From IMG/VR virus record IMGVR_UViG_3300046006_001667, positions 1-30,651 of that record: a DNA stretch of 30,651 nucleotides; one strand, given 5' to 3'. A program made the translations under genes and the position numbers. Positions 16,553 to 25,029 of this stretch are shown piece by piece. Source of the stretch: a virus. Below the pieces are notes generated by a model that saw only the letters and a list, made by a program, of their open reading frames with translations, did no database searches and was not told the DNA's origin. How positions within the stretch are numbered: position 1 is the first letter of the stretch; every line of letters begins with the position of its first letter.

Positions 16553-18163
16553 TTATGCTGCTGCAACAGCTTCTGCATAAGCGTCTTCAAAGTCACTACC
16601 ACATTCGATAGCTGCTCTATAAGCAAACCATAGAGCCATGATCGTATCTGAGAACTCTCCACCCGGATGTGCTCTAAGCTCTCCCATAAATATTGCCAGT
16701 AGACTTGTATTGTCTGCTGCCAAAGGAAACTTAGCTGCCGGGATAGCAAATAACCCTTTTTCAAAGGCAATATTAAGACCCGGTAACCCAACTTCCTCAT
16801 GCTTTTTATTATATGCACCAGTTGTGAAACCTGCAATTGGTAAAGATTTATCCTCAGCTTCAAGGGCATCAATAACTGCTTGCTGGAATGCATTGTTCTC
16901 AACATAAGCAAGTCTCCATCGATGTCTTTTACATTGGTTCTTTACTTCTTCCATGATTCCATTGAACTGTATTCTCTGTCTCCAGAGTTCTTTCAGATAT
17001 AGTTTACCATTTTCAGGACATTTAGCTATAGTCCATACAACCGAGTATGCATTTTTCTTACCAAGGGCAGAAGCAAGGTCAACTCCTCCATAGGTAGGCC
17101 AATTATCCCGGACACCATCACCAATATCAGCTAACATTACATCGAAACTTCTTGCCAGAGCATACTCAGGGAATGTTCTTTCTTCATCGGACATAGCATC
17201 CAGTAGATACTGTCTGGTAAATGCACGTTCACCAAGCTCCTGTCTCCGGGACTCAAGTTTCTCTTCACTCCATTTATCGGGCCAAAGGATTGTTTTTTCA
17301 ACTTTAGCATTCCCAGTAATAGGGTCAATTACAGTGTTACCTGATTCATCATACTCAATTTGATATCGAATAGCAGGAGTCCACCATATATGGAAAGCCC
17401 CGGTATTCTTCAGGTCATGTGTACAGTCTGCAATATGATAAGGAGTGCATATCCATACAATTGTTCCTGTGGAAGAGACCAATGAGAACCAGGTTTCTTT
17501 TATAGCCTTAATAACTTGTTCTCTCTGAGCTGGGTTAATAACTGAGTTCTTGAGATCAACTACGTCATCACAAACCAGTAAGTCAGCACGACCTCCAGCT
17601 CCAGTTGATAGAACACCAGAAGCTTCAACTGAAGGGTCTCTTTGTGGTATGTCACGAACAACAAAGAACTTAGTCTGGGTATCTCCACGATCATAGTCAA
17701 CAACCAGATCAGGAAATACTGCTTTGACTCTTTCAGACTTTGATATAAGTTCTCGGGCAAGACCCAGAATTTCTTTAGACTTGTCATCGGAGGAACCAAT
17801 GATCTTTATTCTGAGGTTATGGTTATTTCCAAGTTCCCAGACTAATCTACCAACAAGCTGAACAGACTTTCCATGACCTCTGGGGGCAGCTATCAGAACT
17901 CTATCGAAGTCTGATATCATTTGTTGCCATTCTTTATGGAATGGTTGCTGTTTAAGGTAAAGTAACGTTTCTGGGTCTTGAGATACATACTCAATAAACC
18001 AGTTCACATCCATTCTGCATAGTCTCATATGAACTGGTTTAAGTACTGTAGAACTTAGCTGTTCCCATATCCCAAGTTTATCAGCCAGAGTTTTTGCTCC
18101 AGTTGGGTCATGTAGAAACATTTTAACAAGTTTTGCAATTACATCTTTACCTTGAGCTGCCAA
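16553..18163 (-). CDS. Terminase large subunit
   Basis: A 536-residue packaging motor. The ATPase domain has Walker A APRGHGKS (93-100), Walker B LLVCDD (195-200) and a coupling motif near ICTPYH. The nuclease domain begins with GVDLAS (Asp362), then strands with YVENNAF, and ends with FSDTIMALWFAY, giving the third acidic residue; this is the RNase H-like fold of headful and cos nucleases alike. The start is TTG 18163, supported by GAGG nine bases upstream and by the lack of a good ATG. It overlaps the Hint-like gene by 17 bases. A small terminase subunit was not recognised in the window. Confidence 0.92.
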   Translation of the reverse strand: MAAQGKDVIAKLVKMFLHDPTGAKTLADKLGIWEQLSSTVLKPVHMRLCRMDVNWFIEYVSQDPETLLYLKQQPFHKEWQQMISDFDRVLIAAPRGHGKSVQLVGRLVWELGNNHNLRIKIIGSSDDKSKEILGLARELISKSERVKAVFPDLVVDYDRGDTQTKFFVVRDIPQRDPSVEASGVLSTGAGGRADLLVCDDVVDLKNSVINPAQREQVIKAIKETWFSLVSSTGTIVWICTPYHIADCTHDLKNTGAFHIWWTPAIRYQIEYDESGNTVIDPITGNAKVEKTILWPDKWSEEKLESRRQELGERAFTRQYLLDAMSDEERTFPEYALARSFDVMLADIGDGVRDNWPTYGGVDLASALGKKNAYSVVWTIAKCPENGKLYLKELWRQRIQFNGIMEEVKNQCKRHRWRLAYVENNAFQQAVIDALEAEDKSLPIAGFTTGAYNKKHEEVGLPGLNIAFEKGLFAIPAAKFPLAADNTSLLAIFMGELRAHPGGEFSDTIMALWFAYRAAIECGSDFEDAYAEAVAAA

Positions 18164-18563
18164 CTAATATACCCTCTGCCTCTAAATAATAATTATCATT
18201 TTCCCATTCCAGCTCATAGGTAGGAACTAGAATATCTCGATCTGCTGTGACTATGGGGAATGTATTTTGGATTCTTGGGTTCTTTGTGCATACTCCCATT
18301 AAAAATGGAACTGCATAACACTTTGATGAACCACCCATGGATAAAACCTTGGTTTCTCTGCTGAATGTATAAGTTTTACCCCCAGTACACTTTACATGAA
18401 TAGACTCTGTATCTGCTAATCTAGTAGCTGAGGTTAGAACCATATTAACTATCTTTTTTTCATTATAGTGATATCCACGAACAGTATCTCCAGCTTTAAG
18501 ACCTTCTACAAAGAAGTCCCCATTAGCTATGACCATTGCATTGTATGGCAGAATTACTTTCAT
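18147..18563 (-). CDS. Hint-like (Hedgehog/intein-fold) small protein
   Basis: A 138-residue protein coupled to the dNMP kinase stop (ATGA) and overlapping the terminase start. The N-terminus (LPYNAMVIANGDFFVEGLKA then GDTV) matches block A of Hint domains, in which a Cys is followed by 'lp.gt.v.l.dG.....i..l..GD.V'. The end (YYLEAEGILVGS) resembles the C-terminal block 'f.v.adgilvHN'. The catalytic Cys is replaced by Ile4, the block B His position looks altered (FSRETKVL), and the final HN is GS. It may be a relic of an intein that once sat in the terminase or its neighbour, or a repurposed Hint fold. Function unknown; moderate confidence. Confidence 0.55.
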   Translation of the reverse strand: MKVILPYNAMVIANGDFFVEGLKAGDTVRGYHYNEKKIVNMVLTSATRLADTESIHVKCTGGKTYTFSRETKVLSMGGSSKCYAVPFLMGVCTKNPRIQNTFPIVTADRDILVPTYELEWENDNYYLEAEGILVGSSR

Positions 18564-19141
18564 TTACCTATCCCAAGCTCATGATATGTGGCAATCACTT
18601 TAGCTCTCAACTGATCGAGAGTGCCATCATTGATTATAACACTATTCCAATCCTGGAAACTCTGCCATTCTTGCTCAGAGGCATGATTACTATTAGAATC
18701 AAACCCAGGTCGAACCACTTTTATCAGATACCCACCCTGGAGTTGCACAAGTTTTAACTCATTTGTAAAACGAGCATCTGGTATCATAATAACTTTATTA
18801 TCACCTGCAGTGGTATAAGCATTAATCCACTCTACCATTTTTTTAACCCAGTAGTAGGGGTCATCAACTCTTCGGAACTCAGTACCCCACCATTGCATTA
18901 TAAGTCTGAATCGTTCTTTTTTACCAGGGGTATTCATCATCTGGCTAAGTTCAAACTCACCAATCCCCATTATAGGTGACAGATAATGAGCAACTTCCTC
19001 TTTTAGAGGGTCTGCCATGGCCCTCCGAACGGGCCACAGCTTATGCTCTACTGCTACTTGCATAAGTAGCTCAGCAACAGTATCTTTTCCATGCTGCATA
19101 CTTCCACAGACTCCGATTAGTATAGCCATTAGAGCACACAT
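18560..19141 (-). CDS. Deoxynucleoside monophosphate kinase
   Basis: A 193-residue P-loop kinase like T4 gp1. Walker A is GSMQHGKDTVAELL near the N-terminus. Other family signs are the substrate-binding segment RLIMQWWGTEFRRVDDPYYW (the 'LQ..GT..vR...dp..Wv' pattern) and the strand-loop MIPDARFTNEL ('i.D.RF.nE'). It would phosphorylate dNMPs to dNDPs and so feed the polymerase together with the adjacent ribonucleotide reductase. ATG 19141 has GGAG four bases upstream; the in-frame ATG 19129, which forms TAATG with the reductase stop, gives the conventional N-terminus MAILIGVCG, and either is possible. Neighbours strongly suit the role. Confidence 0.85.
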   Translation of the reverse strand: MCALMAILIGVCGSMQHGKDTVAELLMQVAVEHKLWPVRRAMADPLKEEVAHYLSPIMGIGEFELSQMMNTPGKKERFRLIMQWWGTEFRRVDDPYYWVKKMVEWINAYTTAGDNKVIMIPDARFTNELKLVQLQGGYLIKVVRPGFDSNSNHASEQEWQSFQDWNSVIINDGTLDQLRAKVIATYHELGIGK

Positions 19142-21090
19142 GCCTCTCCATCACAGAATCTTTCGACCTCTGCTTTATTACCTTTGACTGTATCGAAGTC
19201 TAGGTCACTGAGTTTATAGGCCAGTTCATTGTAGACCTCTTCAGTAATCTCTTCATATGGCATCTGAGCAAATGCTCCCTTTGCCAATCGGGGTAAGAAG
19301 CTAACTCCCTTTAGTCGATACTGGTAGAAGTTCAAGGCATTTGCAATGTGTGACCCTTCAGTCTCTGGGTCAAAAGTTATAGTAACAGATACCTGATTAT
19401 CAGCCCAGTATCTCTGCATAAATGCTGCCATTTCAAGCTGTTCCCACATGGTAACCTGTCTCAAGGTTCTCATAGGTTCATGAATCTTTACAGGAATGGC
19501 AACAACCACGGTAGAGTCTTCTTGACCCACACAAGGTTCAATTATATACCCTGCCTCTTGTAGTGGCTTTACCAGGGGTGAACCAAGAGCAAGTCTAACC
19601 CGTCTTAGATACCATCTACTCTCAGGATAGTGGATGCCCGGTGTAGCTCCTGCAAGCAAGGAAACTGTGCCCGAGGGTTTCACTGAAGTAAGTTTAATTG
19701 ACTTCGGAATGCATAACCAATCAGCATATACCTTGTCATAATACTGCAGAGTTTTATAGCCCTCTTCACACCATTCTCGGAGAGTATTGATACCTTTTAC
19801 AGTAACAAACTGAGCTATACCCGACATACTGCATCCAATACGTCTATTCCGCAGGAGGATTCTGTTTGTCTCTGCCCAGTGAGTTTTACCCAGGGTAACT
19901 GTCTTTGCATAGAGGTATGCAAACTTGAGAGTTCTCTGATAGTCTGATAGACTCTCACAACGATGAGGGAATGTCTCTACAAGACAGCAGAGTTCATAGG
20001 ATTCCAGGGTCTGTTCACCACAAGGATTTGGCCCATCAGCCTTTGCATCTTTATAGTCTGCCCCATTGTTCATTCGAGAATAGGTCTTGGCATTCTCCAT
20101 CCATATATATCCAGGTTCACCGTTACTTTGGGTGAAACTTGCTGGAATAGCATAATCGGAACCAATCTTTATATTGATGGAGTTATTCGATGACCATCCA
20201 TAAGCCATACGATCTGGGTTGACCTCATAGTTTTTTAGCTCCAGAAATTCCAGATCGATACCAGTATCCATGGCAAGTTCCGCAGTTCTACGAACATTAC
20301 CAGCAACCACACAACACCCGATCATATTCATTATATCGGTTATTGTACGTTTTGATACAGAGGTATGGATAGCTCTATTTAGAATAAGCCTAAGACCCTC
20401 ATGTAAAGCTTCCAAAGGTTCAGGGCCAGATGCTGTGCCTCCAAATCCCTTAATGGGCAGACCTCTTGCACGAATAAGAGAGTAATCAAAAGTCATAGTA
20501 GGCCCACCCTTAGCATACGACTTTAGAAGCTTTCCTACTGAGTCAACCCATCCTTCTCGGGAGTCAGGTATAATAAACTCTTCATGAACTGGCTTAGGTT
20601 CCCGGAGACTGATTATACCAGCACCTAATGTATCGAAACCAACACCACATCCCAGCATGGAAGCATCCATCAGGAATGTAAATGGCTTTGCAAAGTCCTG
20701 AGCAATGTCCCTGGTAGATACAAATCCGCAGTTATTCAGAGCAGCAAAGCATTCTCTTTCCTCTGTTATGGTAGAACCCATAGCCCAGAGACCTCTTCCT
20801 GGAGGGAGAAACTTCATAGACCACATACGATCATACATTTCCTGAGCTGACTTCTGAGCTTTCTGAGGATTCCAACCAAGCCCATTATGCTCTATATGCC
20901 TTTTCTGCATGTTGTAGCAACCTTCTACAACTCTGGCAATAGTTTCCCACCATTGCTCATTAACACCATCGTCTTTGACTCTGGAGTAGGTTCTTTCATA
21001 AACCAATGCCCCAAGGCCATTGAACCCAAATGGAGGTTTACGGTCTTTATATTGTGATAGGAACTCTGTTGTCAATCTAAACTTATCCAA
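19129..21090 (-). CDS. nrdJ: Adenosylcobalamin-dependent ribonucleotide reductase (class II, monomeric type)
   Basis: A 653-residue enzyme resembling the Lactobacillus leichmannii ribonucleoside-triphosphate reductase. The active site NPCGEQ (355-360) gives the thiyl Cys357 and Glu359. Cys368 lies 11 residues later, as Cys419 does after Cys408 in the reference enzyme. Cys121 (NNCGF) matches the first redox Cys. A C-terminal Cys646-x4-Cys651 pair matches the reducing pair. SVKPSGTVSLLAGATPG is the phosphate-binding segment. It makes dNTPs from NTPs using B12 and thioredoxin-like reductant. Start is TTG 21090 with AGGA six bases upstream, two bases after the nuclease stop. The protein is somewhat shorter than the 739-residue reference. 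The cofactor must come from the host. Confidence 0.92.
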   Translation of the reverse strand: MDKFRLTTEFLSQYKDRKPPFGFNGLGALVYERTYSRVKDDGVNEQWWETIARVVEGCYNMQKRHIEHNGLGWNPQKAQKSAQEMYDRMWSMKFLPPGRGLWAMGSTITEERECFAALNNCGFVSTRDIAQDFAKPFTFLMDASMLGCGVGFDTLGAGIISLREPKPVHEEFIIPDSREGWVDSVGKLLKSYAKGGPTMTFDYSLIRARGLPIKGFGGTASGPEPLEALHEGLRLILNRAIHTSVSKRTITDIMNMIGCCVVAGNVRRTAELAMDTGIDLEFLELKNYEVNPDRMAYGWSSNNSINIKIGSDYAIPASFTQSNGEPGYIWMENAKTYSRMNNGADYKDAKADGPNPCGEQTLESYELCCLVETFPHRCESLSDYQRTLKFAYLYAKTVTLGKTHWAETNRILLRNRRIGCSMSGIAQFVTVKGINTLREWCEEGYKTLQYYDKVYADWLCIPKSIKLTSVKPSGTVSLLAGATPGIHYPESRWYLRRVRLALGSPLVKPLQEAGYIIEPCVGQEDSTVVVAIPVKIHEPMRTLRQVTMWEQLEMAAFMQRYWADNQVSVTITFDPETEGSHIANALNFYQYRLKGVSFLPRLAKGAFAQMPYEEITEEVYNELAYKLSDLDFDTVKGNKAEVERFCDGEACVL

Positions 21091-21092
21091 CT

Positions 21093-22013
21093 TTAATCCT
21101 CGGTTTCTGTAGAATCTATATCCCCGGTCTTGGTCACTTTTATGGAGTAGACACAGGGCTTACAGTCAGTCTTATGGTCACACCATTTACAGGTATTGGC
21201 CCCGGCATTTGCATAGTAGAAACCATGCACCATACACTCAGCTATCTGTTGTATCTGTTTAGCCCACCACTCTGACTTATCCTTGGGGACTGTTTTTATT
21301 CGTATGGTCTGAATAACAGGTGTAGGGAACAGCCTTATAATATTATACGCGAAACCACCATACTTTAGGTCTGGGTATTTATGTTTAAGCTCTTCTTCCC
21401 ATGCCCATTGATAAACCATGGGCTGTATACCATATTGTGCTCTGGCATCAGCCCATGTATCATACGAGAACTTATGGTCAATAACTTCCACAAGTCCCGG
21501 AGTAGACTGGTCTAAAAGGTCGATTCTGCCTGTAAATCGAATACCACCTTTTATGAAGTCAAATGGCTCTTCAACAGAGACCGGGTTATGAAAAGGGTAA
21601 AGTTCCTTATAATAGAACCGAACAGCTTCAACCACTTTTATAGATTCAGCTTCAGTGAGGTCTTCCTTTTTGGCATTTTTCAATGCAAACTTCTCAGCTT
21701 TTGCCAGTGGGTAAAGCTCACCCTCTGTGTTAATTTTATAGTTTAGTAGACCTTCCAGAGTGTTATGATAGGCTGTTCCTCTCCGCATGGGAGTGCCACT
21801 GGGTTTACGGATACCATCCTCATAACTCCGTTTATACTGGTAAGGACAATCCAGAAACTTAGATATACGAGAATATCCAAGGTGAAACTCCTTACCATCT
21901 ACAGTCATTGAAAACTGGTTGCTAGGCAGCTTTAAGGCCGAGGTCTGAGACAGGTTGCCAAGTTCTTCCTGCGTCAATGCACCCGATGATTCGTTTGACG
22001 ATTTCGATGTCAT
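21093..22013 (-). CDS. PD-(D/E)XK exonuclease with Fe-S cluster (Cas4/AddB-like)
   Basis: A 306-residue RecB-family nuclease. It has a YSRISKFLDCPYQYK start (Cys56), the RRGTAYHNTLEGLL helix with His83, GRIDLLD (Asp165), VIDHKFS (Asp179, Lys181) and QPMVYQWAW (Gln197, Tyr201), the standard core in order. The C-terminal Cys275-x2-Cys278-x5-Cys284 with Cys56 fits the 4Fe-4S ligand set of Cas4 and AddB nucleases. No CRISPR genes are near, so a role in phage DNA recombination or end processing is likely. ATG 22013 has GGAG nine bases upstream, placing the first 30 residues inside the VRR-NUC gene; that tail is Ser/Thr-rich and has no motif. Confidence 0.88.
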   Translation of the reverse strand: MTSKSSNESSGALTQEELGNLSQTSALKLPSNQFSMTVDGKEFHLGYSRISKFLDCPYQYKRSYEDGIRKPSGTPMRRGTAYHNTLEGLLNYKINTEGELYPLAKAEKFALKNAKKEDLTEAESIKVVEAVRFYYKELYPFHNPVSVEEPFDFIKGGIRFTGRIDLLDQSTPGLVEVIDHKFSYDTWADARAQYGIQPMVYQWAWEEELKHKYPDLKYGGFAYNIIRLFPTPVIQTIRIKTVPKDKSEWWAKQIQQIAECMVHGFYYANAGANTCKWCDHKTDCKPCVYSIKVTKTGDIDSTETED

Positions 22014-22251
22014 ATACTATTTCTCCAATTCCTTCCGCTCGACGTACACGTCTTAGGAAGAGTCGTTGTAACATACGTAGTTCACCATAATGCTGTTTTA
22101 CTTCCAGAGCAATGTATTTACTCCGGTAACAGACCAGAATGTCAGCTATACCTTTTTCCTGGTTAGGATGACCAACAATGTTAATCATCGTACACTTTGG
22201 AAGGCCTTTCAGGTATGTAATGATAGTTTTTTGAATATATCCCTCACCCAT
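21922..22251 (-). CDS. VRR-NUC domain nuclease
   Basis: A single-domain nuclease of about 109 residues. The core GIADILVCYRSKYIALEVKQ gives the catalytic Asp, Glu and Lys (about Asp37, Glu50, Lys52), followed by a Gln in LRMLQRLFLRRV. These match the VRR-NUC family, small PD-(D/E)XK enzymes common in phages and thought to cut branched DNA such as Holliday junctions. The start is ATG 22251, with GGAG five bases upstream; ATG 22254 directly before it is possible. It overlaps the polymerase stop and, unusually, overlaps the next nuclease gene by 92 bases. It lies in the replication operon with polymerase and helicase. Confidence 0.88.
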   Translation of the reverse strand: MGEGYIQKTIITYLKGLPKCTMINIVGHPNQEKGIADILVCYRSKYIALEVKQHYGELRMLQRLFLRRVRRAEGIGEIVYDIEIVKRIIGCIDAGRTWQPVSDLGLKAA

Positions 22252-24949
22252 CATCTCTCCAATCTAAGGGAGTGCTTTTCCAGTCAACCTTTAAGTCTTT
22301 GCACTCTCCCAAGGAAGGCCCTGACTTTGCCTCTGCCAGGACAGGGATTGTAACATCGATACCCATATCATCTAAGATACTGGGATGAGACATTATTCGG
22401 AGAACCTTTTTAGCTACATCCTCCAAAACGTCATTTCTGACTTCCAGAAGAATAGAGTCATGGACTTCCCCAAAAAGATACGCTTGACCATGATACTGCT
22501 CAGAAACCATAAGATCAGTTTCCAGCATGGACATTAGCTTCCAGTCAGAACCAAAGCCCTGAACTGGAGTATTGATTGCCATTCGTATGGCTTCATTGTA
22601 TTTGCCCTTATGCTCCCTGCTGTTATCGGGGTTGAGAGTTATATTGGGTAAGTGTCTACGTCTACCGGATGGAGACTCCACATACCTCTTTTCCTTACAT
22701 TCTTCTTCTTGTTTTTTATACCAACCTGGCAATCCCACATGGTCATTGAAGAACTGATTACGAATATCAACACATTCACGCATTGTGAACTCAACTCCAT
22801 AGTCAACCAGAGCATACTGTTTGAAAGTCATAGCTGACATACCATATAGGAATCCAAAGTTTACAGCTTTGGCCTTTTGCCTAAGCTCTTTACGTTTCTT
22901 ATCATCGAGAGCATCCCATTCTTCCTGAGATAATCCGGTAACTCTCATAGCTCTCATAGAGTGAATATCCCATCCAAGATTATAAGCCTTGATGAATAGA
23001 GGGTCTTCTGATAACCACCCAGCTATACGAAGTTCAATCTGACTCAAGTCACATTCCAGAATACTCCAACCATCTCTGGCTTTGATACAGTTCCGAATAC
23101 CAAAGGTATAGAGTAGATTCTGTAGATTCATTCCAACTGCAGAGGAAGTCCCTTGACGTTTATTCTGTTGACCTTCTTTACCAGATGCTGTTCTTCCGGT
23201 AACTGTGCCAGTCAGCTTGTAACTGGTAGTGATTCTACCTCTGGTATCAGCAGCTACAATCATTGGTTCCACATATGTAGATAGGGCTTTTGCAAGGCCT
23301 CTCCACTCCAGAAGTAAGTCAACAAACTTATGACCTTTAAGGTGAATCAATGCATCCTCATTAGTTGCTGGTTGACCACTGGGAGTAAAGGCAATCTTTT
23401 TATCATTGCTCTGGGTCAAACCCATTACATCGAATAGCAGTTTACCCAACTTTGTGGGAGAAGCAAATAGACGGTCATCGTATTCACCTTTGATAAGTAG
23501 ACCAGCTTCCTCCATAGAGGTACCTAAACATTCTGTTTTGTAGCTCTCCAGGTAAGCATACATCTTATGTTCATTCTCTTCAATAAGAGCTTCAATGTCT
23601 AGTTTACAAGCTCTGGCCCGATCACCATTAACAGGCCATCCCCTTAACTCCATCTTTGTAAATAAAGCATCTGCTGGTCTGGTAATATGAGTATAAAGTC
23701 TCTTTAACCCTGGAGCTTTTTTCAAAGACTTTATATACTTACGATAGAGTAATAGAGTGGCTACTGTGTCCCTGGTAGCATATGGAATTAAGATATCCAG
23801 GTCTTTGGTCAACTTATCATTGATATCATAAGTTGGGAATCCAAGCTCTGTGGTAATAAGCCTTTTCAGCTTTAGCTCTCTATTTTCATCCAGAGCATGG
23901 GCAACATGCATAGTATCCATAAGAATATTTGGGGCCTTGATTGCTTTTCCAAATCTACGTTTACCCCACTGCCATAGCCATACCCGGTCAAACTTTCCAT
24001 TATGCCAGATACACCAGGACTCCAGTAGGATTTCCCGGATAATCTCAATAGCTTCTTCAAGGGTTTCCCCGTCACTCCAGAAGTTATGCTGTAGATGCTG
24101 TCTGGAGTAGTAGCAGTCCTCTTCAACATCAAGAGGAACAAATACACCACCAAAGTCAGTATCCCAGCAGAACTGAATACATCGAATGTTTTTATCAGGA
24201 GCATATGGATTCAGACCCTGGGTTTCAGTATCAACAGCTATTATGCCTCCAGCAGCTCTGATCTTTTTCTGCATCATTCGGAGACTCTTTAGTGTAGATG
24301 CAACTTTAACAGGAGGGTCAAACTTAATAGCTTCTGCATTTACATCAGTATCAACATCAGTATCATTGTCCATCCACTCTTTGAATCGAGTGAGATCAGC
24401 GTATAATTGCTCTCGGACTTGCACATTGAACTGTGCTGCAAGGTGGTGATCGGTAGCATATATGTAGGCACCTTTGCCCTGATCGAATACTCGATTAGAC
24501 TTTAGCTCTGCAAATGCTCCCGATTTACCTGTAACAGCAACATAGGTGTTTGCCCCGAGACATATAATATGATTCGGATTTACTGCTTTAATCTCTTCCT
24601 GGAGATACCCACCAGATAGAGGTTCACCTTTGGCAAGAGATTTACCAAACCCACAAAGCTTAGCATCAGTGGCTTTTGGTTTAACATCTTTAGAGGGTCG
24701 GACACACTTGATTGCATAGGTACAATAAACATCAAGACCCATACTGACAAGTTTTTCTTTGATTGCTGCAAGAAGCTTACCTGAAAAGGGTGCTCCCCAT
24801 AGATCATCCTGTATACTGGGTTGCTCAGCCACAATCATTACATCGTGGTGTTCAATGTTATCCAGGTCATCCATTAGGCAGACTGTTTTTGGTGCTTTAA
24901 TTGGGTTACCTATACCAAATTGACATAGGTTACATTCAGGATTTCTCAT
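22244..24949 (-). CDS. DNA polymerase, family A, with UDG-like N-terminal domain
   Basis: A 901-residue protein in three parts. Residues 1-190 resemble family 4 uracil-DNA glycosylases: Cys6-x2-Cys9, the AEQPSIQDDLWGAPFSG motif and Cys82-x16-Cys99, the 4Fe-4S ligand layout. Residues 235-410 form the 3'-5' exonuclease: DTET (Asp240, Glu242), HNGKFD (Asp321) and YATRD (Asp394). The polymerase has TGRTASG (584-590), motif A DLSQIELR (Asp634), O-helix Arg690-x3-Lys694-x3-Phe698-x3-Tyr702 and motif C VHDS (His830, Asp831). It is the replicative polymerase of the phage. AAGGGAG eight bases before ATG 24949 fixes the start. The catalytic activity of the glycosylase-like part is not certain. Confidence 0.93.
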   Translation of the reverse strand: MRNPECNLCQFGIGNPIKAPKTVCLMDDLDNIEHHDVMIVAEQPSIQDDLWGAPFSGKLLAAIKEKLVSMGLDVYCTYAIKCVRPSKDVKPKATDAKLCGFGKSLAKGEPLSGGYLQEEIKAVNPNHIICLGANTYVAVTGKSGAFAELKSNRVFDQGKGAYIYATDHHLAAQFNVQVREQLYADLTRFKEWMDNDTDVDTDVNAEAIKFDPPVKVASTLKSLRMMQKKIRAAGGIIAVDTETQGLNPYAPDKNIRCIQFCWDTDFGGVFVPLDVEEDCYYSRQHLQHNFWSDGETLEEAIEIIREILLESWCIWHNGKFDRVWLWQWGKRRFGKAIKAPNILMDTMHVAHALDENRELKLKRLITTELGFPTYDINDKLTKDLDILIPYATRDTVATLLLYRKYIKSLKKAPGLKRLYTHITRPADALFTKMELRGWPVNGDRARACKLDIEALIEENEHKMYAYLESYKTECLGTSMEEAGLLIKGEYDDRLFASPTKLGKLLFDVMGLTQSNDKKIAFTPSGQPATNEDALIHLKGHKFVDLLLEWRGLAKALSTYVEPMIVAADTRGRITTSYKLTGTVTGRTASGKEGQQNKRQGTSSAVGMNLQNLLYTFGIRNCIKARDGWSILECDLSQIELRIAGWLSEDPLFIKAYNLGWDIHSMRAMRVTGLSQEEWDALDDKKRKELRQKAKAVNFGFLYGMSAMTFKQYALVDYGVEFTMRECVDIRNQFFNDHVGLPGWYKKQEEECKEKRYVESPSGRRRHLPNITLNPDNSREHKGKYNEAIRMAINTPVQGFGSDWKLMSMLETDLMVSEQYHGQAYLFGEVHDSILLEVRNDVLEDVAKKVLRIMSHPSILDDMGIDVTIPVLAEAKSGPSLGECKDLKVDWKSTPLDWRDDG

Positions 24950-24970
24950 AGGTAAACTCCCTTACGATGA

Positions 24971-25000
24971 GGGCCACAGCACTTTTACATGTTGTGGCCC
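24971..25000. other. Intergenic hairpin between SSB-like and polymerase genes
   Basis: GGGCCACA at 24971-24978 pairs with 24993-25000, with one further mismatch and two pairs inside. There is no U-run on either strand. It may be a transcript-stabilising or translation-control structure in the 80-base gap before the polymerase start. Confidence 0.45.
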
Positions 25001-25029
25001 AGTAGATTTCAGCAGATAGGCTTTAGGGC

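Noticed and set aside
21093-22013. CRISPR Cas4 gene as evidence of a CRISPR system
   Set aside because: No Cas1, Cas2 or repeat array is present; the nuclease sits in a replication operon as in many phages.
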